DNA of 64,000 bases from Methylobacterium haplocladii (GTDB lineage: Bacteria > Pseudomonadota > Alphaproteobacteria > Rhizobiales > Beijerinckiaceae), in contig NZ_BJZT01000010.1 of the NCBI RefSeq assembly GCF_007992175.1, forward strand, positions 32,095-96,094, read 5' to 3'. A program made the position numbers and the translations under genes. Positions 25,557 to 37,800 of the stretch are shown here, in pieces. The notes under the pieces are model-generated. The model did not search any database, was not told the DNA's origin, and worked only from the letters and a program-made list of their open reading frames with translations. Within the stretch, counting starts at the first letter, position 1. Each line of letters begins with the position of its first letter.

Positions 25557-25610
25557 ACTTGATGTGCGCGCGCCGAACGCGGTGCGCCCTGCCCGGTTGG
25601 AGAGAGCGTC

Positions 25611-25830
25611 ATGGCTTTTCCGTTCAAGTCGGAAGGCTTCTGGGGACCCCTGTTCCGCCGCCGCGACCGCGCACGCATCAGCGTGGAGGCGCCGCGGGCC
25701 GCACGCCCGTCGAAGCGTCAGCTCGTGCTGCACCTCAAGAAGAAGGCCGACCGGATCTTCAACCGCGACCGGCTGATCTTCGATCCGCTGGAGCCGCGCG
25801 TGCTGCTCGACGGCACCAGCAGCTACCTGA
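25611..25830 (+). other. LEPR-XLL N-terminal export/sorting-type segment of the giant protein
   Basis: Residues 1-70 of the giant contain two basic clusters (RRRDRAR near 17 and KKKADR near 43) and the motif FDPLEPRVLLDGT, with LEPRVLL at 60-66. This segment has no hydrophobic core and so is not a classical signal peptide. The family motif is known only by its position at the start of very large repetitive proteins. A role as a leader recognised by the PqqD-like domain encoded at 12020-14167 is my inference. Confidence 0.75.
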
Positions 25831-28800
25831 TCACGGCGCCGATCGATTCCGGGACGCAGGAGCATCAGGTCCTCGTCCAGCTGGTCGACACGTCGGCCGC
25901 GATGGCGGCCAGCGCGGACAAGGTCCAGCAGGTCCAGATCTTCGACTATACGGGCGGCACCAAGGGGCAGAAGCTCCACTCGTTCGGTGACATCAGCGAC
26001 AGCAACAAGGCCTTCACGCTCACCGGCACGTCCGGGAAGGACCGCATCACCGTCGATGCCGACTCGTTCAATCTGCTGACCGGCAGTCAGACGCCGCTGC
26101 TGACCATTGCCGACGCGACCGCCGGCGACGGCGATACGATCGCTCTCCTCAACAAGCCGACAGGCGCCGCCCGCTCGGGCGCGGAATTCACCCTGACGGG
26201 TACCGATGCGGGCACGATCGCCTCGGGCAAGTTCGCGGGAAGCTTCTCGGGCATCGGCAACCTGACCGGCGCGGCGGCGGCCGACGACAAGCTGACGATC
26301 GGCTCAGGAGCCAGCCTCAGCGGCACCTTCGATGGCGGAAAGGGCAGCCTCCAGCTCGACCTCTCGTCCGCCCTGACGGGCAGCATCGACGCGACCCTGT
26401 CGTCGGCGGCCTTCGGCAAATACACCCTGGCCAAGACCTCGGGATCGAGCGCTGCGGACTTCAGCCTCGCCTTTACCGCGCCGACGACGAGCCTCGGCGT
26501 GATCCTGGGCAGCGGCGACGACACGCTGCATCTCGCCAGCCTGCCGCCCGCACCGAACTTCACGGTCAGCGGCGGCGCCGGCGCCGACCGGATCGTCTTC
26601 GATACCGATCTGAGCGCCACCAGCGGCGATCTCGCCCTCACCTTCGACGGCGGTGCCGGCGACGACCGCATCGACATCGCCGCCAATCTCAGCACGGTGG
26701 CCGGCAAGATCGGCATCACCTTCCAGGGCGGCGCCGGCGACAACAGCCTGACCGTCGCCCAGGGGAAGACGATCACCGCGAGCGGCAGCGTCAGGATTGC
26801 TGCGGATGCGACCCTCACCCCGGTTCTGACCACGGACAACAACTACGGCCGTTCCGCCGACGCCAAGGCGCGGATGGGCGTCACCGTGAACAAGGACGCC
26901 GTCATCAGCGGCGTCGGCGTGGCGATCGCCGTGACCAGCAGCGTCACGGTCGCGGACACGGCGCCCGCCGACACCCAGACCCTCACCGTCACGGCCGATG
27001 GCCTCGCCGGGATCACCCTCGCCGGCAGGATCGATGCGAGGACGGGCGCCGCGGCGCTGACGACCGACGTGGTCGACAGCATCACGCTGACCTCGACGCT
27101 GACCTCGCAGCTCAAGCGCGTCACGCCGACCCTGACCAACAGCTCGACGATCGTCGTCGGCGCGAGCGGCGCCGTGAACGGCGGCACCGTCAAGCTCGCC
27201 GCCAACACGCGGGCCACGGTCGACGTGAAGGCGATCGGGCTGGTCCTGCCCAGCGCCACGACGTTCACGAATGCCGCGTCCGGTACCGCCGACACGATCA
27301 AGGCCGTCGTCAAGGGCGAGAAGAACCTGAGCGATGTGTTCACGCCCGCCGAACTCGCGGTCGAGGGAATCATCAAGAGGGCCGAGACGACGATCACCAA
27401 CACGACGCAGGTTACGGTCGCCGCCGGCGCGCAGATCGTCCAGACCGGCGCGGCGACGATTTCCGGCAGCGATCCCGCCGTCTCGGTGCAGATCTCGGCC
27501 GACGACCGCACCAACGCGACCACCACCCTCGTGGCGAAGGACGGGACCGACATCCCCGTCCTCAGCAGCCTTCTCAACCTGTTCGCGCTGACGGCGAACC
27601 AGAACGTCACGCGCGTCACCAGCGTCGACCTCGGCGTTCCCGCCACCGGCACCCCGCCGACCGGCGCACCCACCGCCGACGCCACCGCACTGATCTCCGC
27701 CGCCGGCAACGCCGCGATCCAGGCCTCGAACAGCGGCGCGCTGCAGGTCCGCATCCGCGCGGCCACCGAGGCGCCCGATCCGCTGTACCCGACCACCAAG
27801 ACCGTGGCGGGCGACGGCGAGGACGACGGCTCGCTGCCGGCGCCGATCAAGGCCGGCGCCGCGCAGATCACCGTCAACGACACCGTGCGCGTGGCCGTGC
27901 GCGGCGTGCGCATCGCCGCTGCGTCGCTCGCCGTTGCCGCGACGAACGACACCGGCATCGAGAGCCGTGCCGTCCAGGCGCGCAACCTGCTCACCGGCTC
28001 CACGAGCGCTATCGTCGAAGCGTCGCGCCTGAGCGCGAGCACGGGCGCCGTCTCCGTCGTCGCGATGGACGCCACCAAGGCGAGCGCGATTGCCGTGCCG
28101 ATCGAGACCGGCACCCTGGAGGCGGAGACCGACACCCAGAAGGCCAATCGCGAGCTCATCGGCATCGCGCGCGGCTCGGCGGTGAACACCACGGAGCGCG
28201 ACATTACGGCCGCGTTCACGGATTCCGAGTTGAGCGCCGCGACCGACGTCACGCTGACCGCACAGAACGCCCTCGATCTCACGACCGAGGCCAAGGCGGC
28301 GGTCGCCTCGAGCAAGCTCGGCGTCGCCGGCTCCTACGCCGTCAACATCGTTCTCGGCAGCACCACGGCCACCGTCCTGCGCGGCAGCGTGATCGCGACC
28401 GCCGGCGACGTCACCGTGAACGCGGCCGACGTCACGAACATCGATTCCCGGGCGCAGACCACCGTCGAGGGTGCCGCCAGCTCCGGCGGCGCCGCCGTCG
28501 GCAGCACCGCGAGCGGCAACAACGCCATCGGCGGCGCTGCGGCCTTCAACATCGTCGGCTACAGGGCCGATGGTGTCACCGGCACGGACAAACTCGCCGA
28601 CAAGATCGTCGGCATGGCCCTCGACACGGTGCTCGGCACCGGCTTCTTCACGGTGGCCGCCACACAGTCGATCCGCGCACGGGTCGACGCCGCCATCGTC
28701 ACGGCGAGCGCCGGACGCGTCGGCCTGAACGCCGCGAGCGCGGGCACCGTGAACGCCACGGTCAGCAACACCGTGACCACCCGCACGCCGGAGCAGACCC

Positions 28801-31800
28801 GCGCCGACCTCGCGAAAGCCGAAGCGCGGCAGAGCGCGCTCAACGAAGCCCGGAGGGTTCTCGGCAAGCCGGCGGTCGGCGGCAATGCCGGCACGGTCAC
28901 CACCGCGGCGTCCCGCAGCATCGGCGGCCTGATCGCCACCAACCGCATCGCCCGTTCGGCGACCGCCGACGTGGTGAGCGGCGCGACCATCACGAGCGCC
29001 GGCGAGCTCGGCGTGCGCGCCGCCGACATGTCGACGATCAACGCCAACGTGAAGCTGGTGGCGTCCAGTCAGGCTGCGAGCGACGGCGGCCTGTCGGGCA
29101 AGCAGCCGCAGATCAAGTCCGACTTCAAGGCGAATGCCGGCCAGCCGGTGGAGATCACGCTCGGCCAGCGCGTCGCGGTCGATTTCGCCAATGCGCTGGG
29201 CATCGATCCGATCCGGACGGTGAGCACCACCGACGCGATCAAGTCGAAGCTGCCTGCGACGACCAAGGACGCGAAGAGCGGCGCCACCGGCACCACCGCG
29301 ACCCCGCGCTTCATCAAGACCGGCGACGTCGTCCTCGTCAGCCCCGGCCAGCCGGCCGGCAAGGGCGAGGTCGGCTCCTACTACCGCTACATCAAGGCGA
29401 CCGGCACACAGGCCGTCCCCGCCACGCAGGATTCCATCGACCTCTCGAAGGCCGACTTCACCGACGCCACCCTGTGGAAGCTCGTCGGCGAGAAGGGTGC
29501 GGTCTACGCCTATATGGGCCCCGACAGCACGGCCACGACCAAGCTCGACCTGAAGACGGCGGACTTCACGAACCGCGACCTCTGGCGCAGTGTCGGCGAC
29601 GGCGAGGCCGCAGCCGCCAAGACCACCGGCTCCGCGGGCATGTCGGCCGGCGGCATCGTCGTGCGCAACGAGATCAAGGGCGGCGTCGTCGCCGCCATCA
29701 GCGGCTCGGCGACCCGGGTGAACGCGGGCAGCGTCGCAGTCGCCGCCGAGAGGAGCGCGACGATCACGTCCAAGGCCGACGCCACCGTCGAGGCGATCGC
29801 GACGATCCGCGAGCAGACCGGGGAGAAGGCCGACGGCACAGCCGACACGGCCGGCACCGCGAGCGACGTTCCCGGCAAGACCTCAGCCTTCGACAAGGCG
29901 GCCCCGGCGACCCAGTCGGGCCAGGGAAATACCGCGAACCAGTCGCGTTCGAGCGCGCTCGCCATCAACGCGGTGATTGCGACCAACACCATCCAGTCCG
30001 CGGCCGACGCCTCCATCACGGACGCCGCCGTCACTACCACGGGCAGCGACGGCTCCGTCGCGGTCACGGCGAAGACGGCCGGTGTGATCGAGGCCGAGGT
30101 CGAGGCAGCGATCACTGCGGCCACGAGTGGTCCGTCGGGCTCCGAAGGGGCGACCACCACCACCGGCTCGGGACAGGCCAAGCCACCGACCACCTCCGCG
30201 CGGGCGGCCGGCATCCAGCTCGCCTTCAACGCGATCGGCTACGAGAGCGGCAATCTCGGCTTCGATACCCTCGACGCCGTGGTCGGGACCAACCTGACCA
30301 ACCCGGCGACCGCTCAGGCGAGCGCCCGGATCAGCAACAGCACGGTCACGGCCACGGGCGCGATCAGCGCGACGGCCGAGTCCTCCGGCGCGATCACGTC
30401 GAAGCTGAGCAACGAAGTCACCGCTTCCGCCGCGGCCGCCAGCGTTAATGCGCTCGCCGTCTCGGGTCTCGTCGCGATGAACCGGGTGAGCGGCGCCGCC
30501 CAGGCGCAGATCGATGCCAATGGCAAGACGGTCTCGGGCACCGACGTCACGGTCTCGGCGGTGGACTCCGTCAGCATCGATGCCGAGACGGCGGTTGCGG
30601 CCACGGCCACGGCCGAGAAGACCGGCGACGTCGGCGGCGTCTCCAAGGGCGCCGAGGCGCTGCTCGGCGAATACACCTACACCACGGCTTCCGGCACGCG
30701 GCAGGTCAAGTTCGGCGAGAAGATCCGCCTCAGCGATACCTGGGCCGGAGCGGCCACACGGGGCGAAAAGGGTGCGGTGTACCAGTACATGGGCACCGAC
30801 TTCGCCGCCGCGGTCGATCTCGGCAGCACGACGGACGCGAACCTGAACTTCGCCGACTTCGCCCTCTGGAAGAAGCTCGACGCGACCAACGTCGTTTCGG
30901 ACACCACCACCGGGGGGGCGGCGCCGACCGGCAAGATGTCGGCGACCGGCCTTGGCGGCATCTTCGCGCGCAACGACGTCTCGGGGAAGGCCGAGGCGAA
31001 GATCGTCAACACGACGCTGAAAGCGAGCGGCGACGTCGCCGTCAGCGCGGACTCGACGGCTTCGATCACGGCCGCCGACGAGAGCGAGGTCGAGGCCGAG
31101 GGCGGCGCGGCCGCCAACGGCGTGCTCGTCTCGAACAACGTGCAGAACGGGGCCCTGGCCTTCATCAAGGACAGCACGGTCACGAGCAGCGGTGGCGGCG
31201 TCAGCGTCTCCGCGGTCAATTCTTCGAGCATCGAGGCCAGCGCCGCGGGCTCGGTCTCGGGCGAAGGGACGGCGCTGGGCTTCACGCTCGCCTTCAACAC
31301 CGTCGGCTTCAAGCAGCAGAACCCGCTCTTCGCCGCCGTCGACACGATCGTCGGCGATCCCCTGATCGCCACCGCCACCAATTCCGAGAACCCGGCCGGG
31401 GCGAAGGCCTACATCACGGGCAGCACCGTCACGGCGGAGCAGGACGTCACCGTCAAAGCCGAGAGCCGGGCCAGCATCAAGGCCGAGGCCGGCAACAAGG
31501 TGAAGCAGGCGGATTCCGAGGAAACCGTCCACAAGGCGGAAACCGGCGCACGCGGCATCTCCGCCGGCGCCGTCCTGGCCATGAACAAGGTGAGCGGCCG
31601 CGCCGAGGCCTTCATCGGCTCGGAGACGGTATCCGATCAGGCCCCCACGCAGCTCGCTGCGACGGTCACTTCGACGGCGGGGTCGGTTCTCGTGTCCGCC
31701 AAGAACCAGGCCGGCATCGAGTCCGAGAGCACGATGATCGGCTCCTCGTCCGTCTCCGGCGGCGTGGCCGAGTTGGCCAAGAAGGCGGTCGCGACCGCCC

Positions 31801-34800
31801 TCAACATCTACGATTACACCTCGAAATCCGGCACCCGAGACCTGACGGCCGGCGACCGGGTCCGCCTCGCCGCCGATTTCACGCCCGCGGGGGCGGATTC
31901 CAGCACCGACGCCAAGCGCGCCGAGGAGCCGCTGCTCGCCGGGCGCGTCTTCATCTTCGTCGGCAGCGCCGCCAAGGGCGTCGTGCTCGCGAGCGAGGAC
32001 TACTCGAACACGGCGCGTTGGTTCGCGGTGGACGACGGCGCCACCGTCTCCACCAAGCCCTCGGCCGCCGGCACCACGGCCACGACCGACACGACCACCG
32101 GCGACACCGCCGACAAGGATACCACCACCGTCAAGACGGCGGAGGGCACCACGACGATCACGCGCACCAAGGCGCGCTACACGTCGAACGCCCCCAGCTA
32201 CCAGGATATGATCGCTGGCCAAGGCGTGCTGCTCTCGCGCACCGATACCGTGTCGAAGGGCGAGAAGGGTACGATCTACATCTGGCGCGGGGCGGACAAC
32301 ACGTGGGTCACGCTCCACGGCGAGGACTACACCAGCGACAACTGGATCCCGGCCGCGGCGAAGACCGTGATGCCGCAGATCGACAAGGTGGCCGATCCCG
32401 CACCGGCGGCGACCCCCGCTCAGGGTGCTCCCACCCCCACCAACCGCACGCCCGCCTCGTCCTCCAAGGCCTTCGGCGGCCTGATCGTATTCAACGAGGT
32501 GAACGGCGGCTCCACCGCCCGCATCACCGATGCGACGGTGACGTCCGCACTCGACCTGTCGGTCCGAGCCGAGGACGCCGCCGACATCTCGGCCACGCTC
32601 GTGAGCACCGTCACCTCCTCCGGCGGAGCGTCCTTCAAGTCGCAATCCGGTGCCGGGACCAGCGGCGGGACCGGCGGCGGCACGCTGATCGCGGCCAACG
32701 GCATCGCGGCGACCAACGTCGTACGCGGCGGGGCCGAGGCGAGCGTGCTGCGCTCGGCCGTGGAGGCGCAGACGGGCAATCTCGACGTCACCGCCGAGAA
32801 CACGGCCGGCGTCGATGCGCGCGTGCGCGCCTCGTCCACGACATCGGGTGGCGAGGGCGGCGGCGTCTCCGGCGCCGTGACGCTCGCCTTCAACTCGGTC
32901 GGATATCAGACTCAGAATCTGCTGTTCAACGCCGTCGACACCCTGATCGGCCAGTCGGCCATCTCGGGCGCCTTCGGCGGTGAGGTCGGCTCGGGCGCCA
33001 AGGCGACGATCGTCAAGTCCTCGGCGAAAGCCGGCGGCGACCTGACCGTCTCCGCGACCTCGGCCGCCAAGATCAACGCGACGATCAGCAATGCGGCGAT
33101 GTCGTCGACCGATTCGATGAAGGGCTCGGGCGGTTCCGGCTTCGGCGTCGTGCTGTCTTCGAACAAGGTCAGCGGCAGCGCGACGGCCCTGATCGACAAC
33201 ACCGGTGTGACCAAGGACATCACGGCCGGCGGCGCGCTCGCCGTCACCGCGAAGGACGCGGCCGGCATCACCTCGAACGTCCAGATCGTGACGAGCTCGA
33301 CCGTGGTGAAGACCGACGGCGGCGCCGTCACCAACCAGTCCAAGCTCAACAAGTACCTGCCGTCCGACTTCTCGACGAACCCGAACGAGGTCCAGTCGGC
33401 CACGATCCAGTCGAACATCATCAAGAACCGCAAGGACTTCCTGCCGGCCGAACTCACGGCCCTGGAAGAGAAGGCCAGTGCCGAGATCGCCCGGGTGAAG
33501 GGGCTTATCCTGGAGTTGCAGGCGCGCCCGACGGAACTGCTGAAGCAGGTCGAGACGGCCACGCTGAAGCTCAAGGCCGGCGACAGCGTCGACGCCTATC
33601 TGCGCACCATCAACAAGACCCTGGTCGATGCGCTGAAGGCCGTGGTCGACGCCAAGGTCATTCCAACCACCGAACAGACCGACCTCGCCCGTCGCCTCAC
33701 CAAGGCGTCGGACGACCTCAAGCCGTTCACCGCGGTGGGCTTCCTCAACACACCCGCCGCCGACGAGGCACGCACCGAGGCCCTGAAGCTCGCCGCGGAG
33801 GCCGCCCGCCGCGGCTATCTCGACGATGCCGCGCTGCGAAACAGCACAAATGCGGACGCGACCACGAAGGCCGCGGAGAAGACGGTGGGCTCGGTGATCG
33901 GTCTGCAGGTCGCGGCTGACCGCGCCGTCATCGGCGTCGCCGCCCGGATCGTGGAGCTGAAGGACGGCCTGAACGCGTTCCTGAAGCCGTTCGGCCTCAG
34001 CACGGACAGCATCGGCACCCTCGACCTCTCGGCTTTCGGCCAGGCGCCGAAGACCGTCAACAAGCAGGACGTCACCTTCGGCACGCGGGTCCGCATCGCG
34101 GAAGGCTACGCCAAGCCGACCTTCAAGGCGGTCGATTCGGCCAGCGTCACGGTCAAGACCGGCGACACGATCCAGGACTTCGACGGCAAGATCTACAAGT
34201 ATGTCGGCGCCGAGCTTTTGAGCAAGGTCCAGCCCAGCACCTTCGTCCTGACCGACACGACCAAGTTCTCGCTGATCGCCGCCAAGTCCGACGCCTACAA
34301 GGCGGGCGACATCTACATCTACATGGGCACCAATGCCCCGCAGCTCGACCTTGCGGCGACCGATTACTCGAACAAGCTGCTCTGGAAGCGGGCGCTCGAG
34401 TCGAACTTCATCCCGGATGGTCTGACCCTGCCGAGCACCGGCAGCACGCCTGCGGCTGCCCCGGCGGCGACCCCCGCCACCACCACGGAGACGCCCACCG
34501 GCGATCCCTCCGCCGGCAACGCTGCCCAGACCGGGACCGTGAAGCCGCAATCGGCCGCGGCGCTCGCGATCGGCGGCCTCGTGGTGCTCAACAGCGTTCA
34601 CGGCGACGCCATCGCCCGCATCACCGGCGTCACCGCTACCACCGGAACCGGGGCGATCACGGTCTCGGCGACCGAGACGGCGACGATCACCGCCACGGCC
34701 GACAGCGCGGCCAACGTCAAGTCGGCCAGCTCCTACAGGCAGACCAACGGCACGGCGGCTGCCGGCTCGACCCCGGCGCCGAGCGCGGCCACGACCGATC

Positions 34801-37800
34801 CGACGGCCGGCACCAAGTCGCAGACCAAGAGCCTCGCGCTCGGCGGCATCATCGCCACCAACGCGGTCCTCGGCACCGCCAAGGCCGAGATCGTCGACAG
34901 CACCGTCACCGGCGGCGGCGGTGTGAGCGTCGGTGCCGTCAACACTGCGACGATCGACGCGACGAACAAGGTCGCGACATCGAGCGACCAGGGCGCGGTC
35001 TCGATCACGCTGGCCTTCAACACCATCGGCTGGAAGGAGCAGAACATCCTGTTCCGCACGGCCGACCTCATCACCGGCCAGCCGCTCATCGGAGCCGGCA
35101 ACGACGACACCCCATCGGGCGCCAGCGCGCAGATTCTGCGGAGCACGGTCGTCACCGGCGCCGGCAGTACGCTCGGCGTGTCGGCGCGCTCGGACGCCAC
35201 GATCAACGCTCAGGTCAACAACAAGGCCAGCGCCTCGAATGCCGTTCTGAAGGATGCGAGCGCCTACGCGATCGGCTTCGCGCTGACCGGCAACATGGTC
35301 AACGCCAAGGCTCTGGCCACCATCGACAACACCGGCACCACGAAGACGGTCGATGCCGGCGGCGCCGTCACGATCTCGGCCACGAGCAACGGGTCGATCG
35401 TCTCGCTCAACAGCCTGTCCTCGCTCGCCAGCCTCACCAAGCCGAGCGTGCTCGAGGACTTCGCCAACAAGGTTCTCGACAACTACACCTACACGACCAA
35501 GTCCGGCACCAAGACCGTCAAGTTCGGCGACATCGTCTTTGCGAAGATCAACGGCGTCGAGAAGCGCTTCGTCTATTTCGGCGAGACCAAGTCGGTCGAC
35601 CTGACGGCCACGGGTATCTTCACGGAAGCGAATTCCTGGCGCGAGAACAATCTGCGCGAGTTCATCAAGTTCCTACCGCCGGGCGTCCTCAACCTCGGCG
35701 AGAGCAAGGACGCGAGCGCCTCTTCGACGCCTCCGGCCGAAGGCGCGCAGCCGGCCAGCGGCGGCACCTCCTCCAAGCCGTACGCCGTGGCGGTCGCGGG
35801 CATCCTCGTCAGCAACGATGTGCAGAGCACGGCGACGGCCAGCCTCGTGAACACGGGTGTGGTCCGGGCCGGCGACGTGAGCGTGCAGGCCGCCCAGACC
35901 GGCACGATCACCGCGACGATCACGAGCAAGGTCGAATCGAAGCTCAAGGCCGGCACCAAGCCGGGCGACAAGAGCGCCCTCGCGATCGGCGCCGTCATCG
36001 CGGCGAACGTGGTGACGGGAACGAGCAGCGCGACGATCGCCGGCAGCAAGCTCGGCGACGTCGACAGCGGCAAGACCGTCGGCAACGTCGCCGTCGGCGC
36101 GAGCAACACCGCTGCGATCACCGCGACGGTCGACAGCACCGTCGAGTCGAGCGAGACCGCCGTCGGCGTGACCGCAGCGTTCAACAAGATCGGCACGTCG
36201 AGCCAGAACGTCCTGTTCGATCTCTCGGACGCGATCCTCGGGACCGATCTCGGAACCGTACTCCAGGGCGCCAACACCTTCGCCGCGACCGCCTCGATCA
36301 CCGGCCAGCCGATCAACGCCACCGGCGCCGTCTCCGTGACCGCGCAGTCCAAGGCGACGATCAAGGCCGAGATCAAGAACGCCGTGACCACGGTCGGCGC
36401 CTCGGTGACGAGCGTCGGCGCCGTCGTCAGCCTGAATCTCGCCCGTCTCGCGACCTCGGCCACCATCGCCGACGTCACGAACCTGAACGCGGCCCGCGGT
36501 GTCTCGGTGAGTGCGCTCAGCGCCTCCGCGATCGATGCCGTGGTCACCGCCCCGGTGACGTCGGTGGCCTACAAGCTGCCTCCGACGGATCCGGCCGCCG
36601 GCAACAGCGGCTCCGGGAACACGGGCTCCACGAGCCAGACCGGCAAGACGATTGCCGTCGCTCTCAGCATCGCCCGCAACACCATCGTCGACGAGACGCT
36701 GACGGCTGGGATCGACCGGGTCGGTCAGCTGACGGCCACCGCGGGCGACGTCCGCGTTTCGGCGTCGAGCGACGCGACCATCGTTGCCAAGGCGACCGCC
36801 ACCGCGATCGCCGTGCTTCTCAGCACCGAGGACGGCAAGAACATCGGCTTCGCCGGCGGCGGCGCCCTCGGTTTCAACACGATCCTCGGCGGCGTCGATG
36901 CGCATCTCGCCGGCAGCAAGATCACGGCGGGCGGCACCGTCGCTCCGGCCCAGGACGGCACTGGCGGCCAGGGCAACATCACTGTCGCGGCCACGAACGA
37001 CTCCGCCATCACCGCCTCGGTCGAGGCGGCCGCGGCGGCGGTCGTCGTCGGCAAGGGCACCTCGCAGGCGGTCGCCATCGGCGTGACACTCGCCTTCAAC
37101 ATGATCGGCTTCTACGGGGCCGGGCTGCCGACGGGCGCAGACTTCAAGAACGGAACCGCACGCTCCCTCGACGTGCGTGCGAGCGTCACGAGCAGCCGCC
37201 TCTCGGCCGGGCGCCGGGTCTCGGTCGAGGCCACGTCGTCCGAGGCCATCACCGCGAAGACGCTCGCGGCGGCCGTCGCCGTCGCCGCATCCACCGGCGG
37301 CGGAAGCGGCGGCCAGGGCAGCAACGTCGCCTTCGCCGGCGGCGGCCTCTACGTCGGCAACAAGATCGTCACCACGACCACGGCCGTCATCGACGGCAGC
37401 GGCGGCACCGACGATGCGGTGACTGCGGGGGCGGGCGGCATCAGCGTCTCGGCCAAGGACACCAGCCTCATCAAGGCGACCTCCATCGCCCTCGCGGTCT
37501 CGGCGAACCTGAGCGCGAATGCGAGCGACACCGGCACCAAGCCGAGCGTCGCCATCGGTGCCTCCCTCGCCAACAACGAGATCGGCAGCGACGTGACGGC
37601 CCGCATCACGCAGGTCGCCAACCTCGCGAGCACCGGTGCCGTCTCGGTCTCCGCGACGCGCACCGCCGACATCGCCGCACAGACCTTCGCGGCCTCCGTC
37701 GGCGCCCAGGTCTCGTCGCAGGGCAAGGGCGTCGCGGTCAGCGGCGGCGGAGCCCTCGCGCTCAATACGATCGGCGGATCGACCGTCGCCGAGCTGCTCG

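Larger units (their letters stand above)
28542..37120 (+). repeat. Irregular superrepeat marked by AFNxxG blocks
   Basis: Seven blocks begin with AFN and continue IG(Y/F/W)xxQNxLFxxxDxIxG in the best copies. They start at 28542, 30222, 31290, 32886, 35013, 36177 and 37092. Spacing varies from 915 to 2,127 bases because other modules are inserted between them. Between blocks the sequence is Ala/Ser/Thr/Val-rich with short alternating strands, consistent with a right-handed beta-helix like that of filamentous haemagglutinin-type adhesins. Confidence 0.75.

Noticed and set aside
29883..34601. Antisense open frame of 1,572 codons opposite the giant gene, and similar long frames at 35673-39728, 50184-54818 and 56445-60695
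   Set aside because: They are the complement of a very GC-biased repetitive coding frame; their translations are low-complexity Arg/Gly/Asp/Ala strings with no recognisable domain, while the plus-strand frame is continuous and has a good start.
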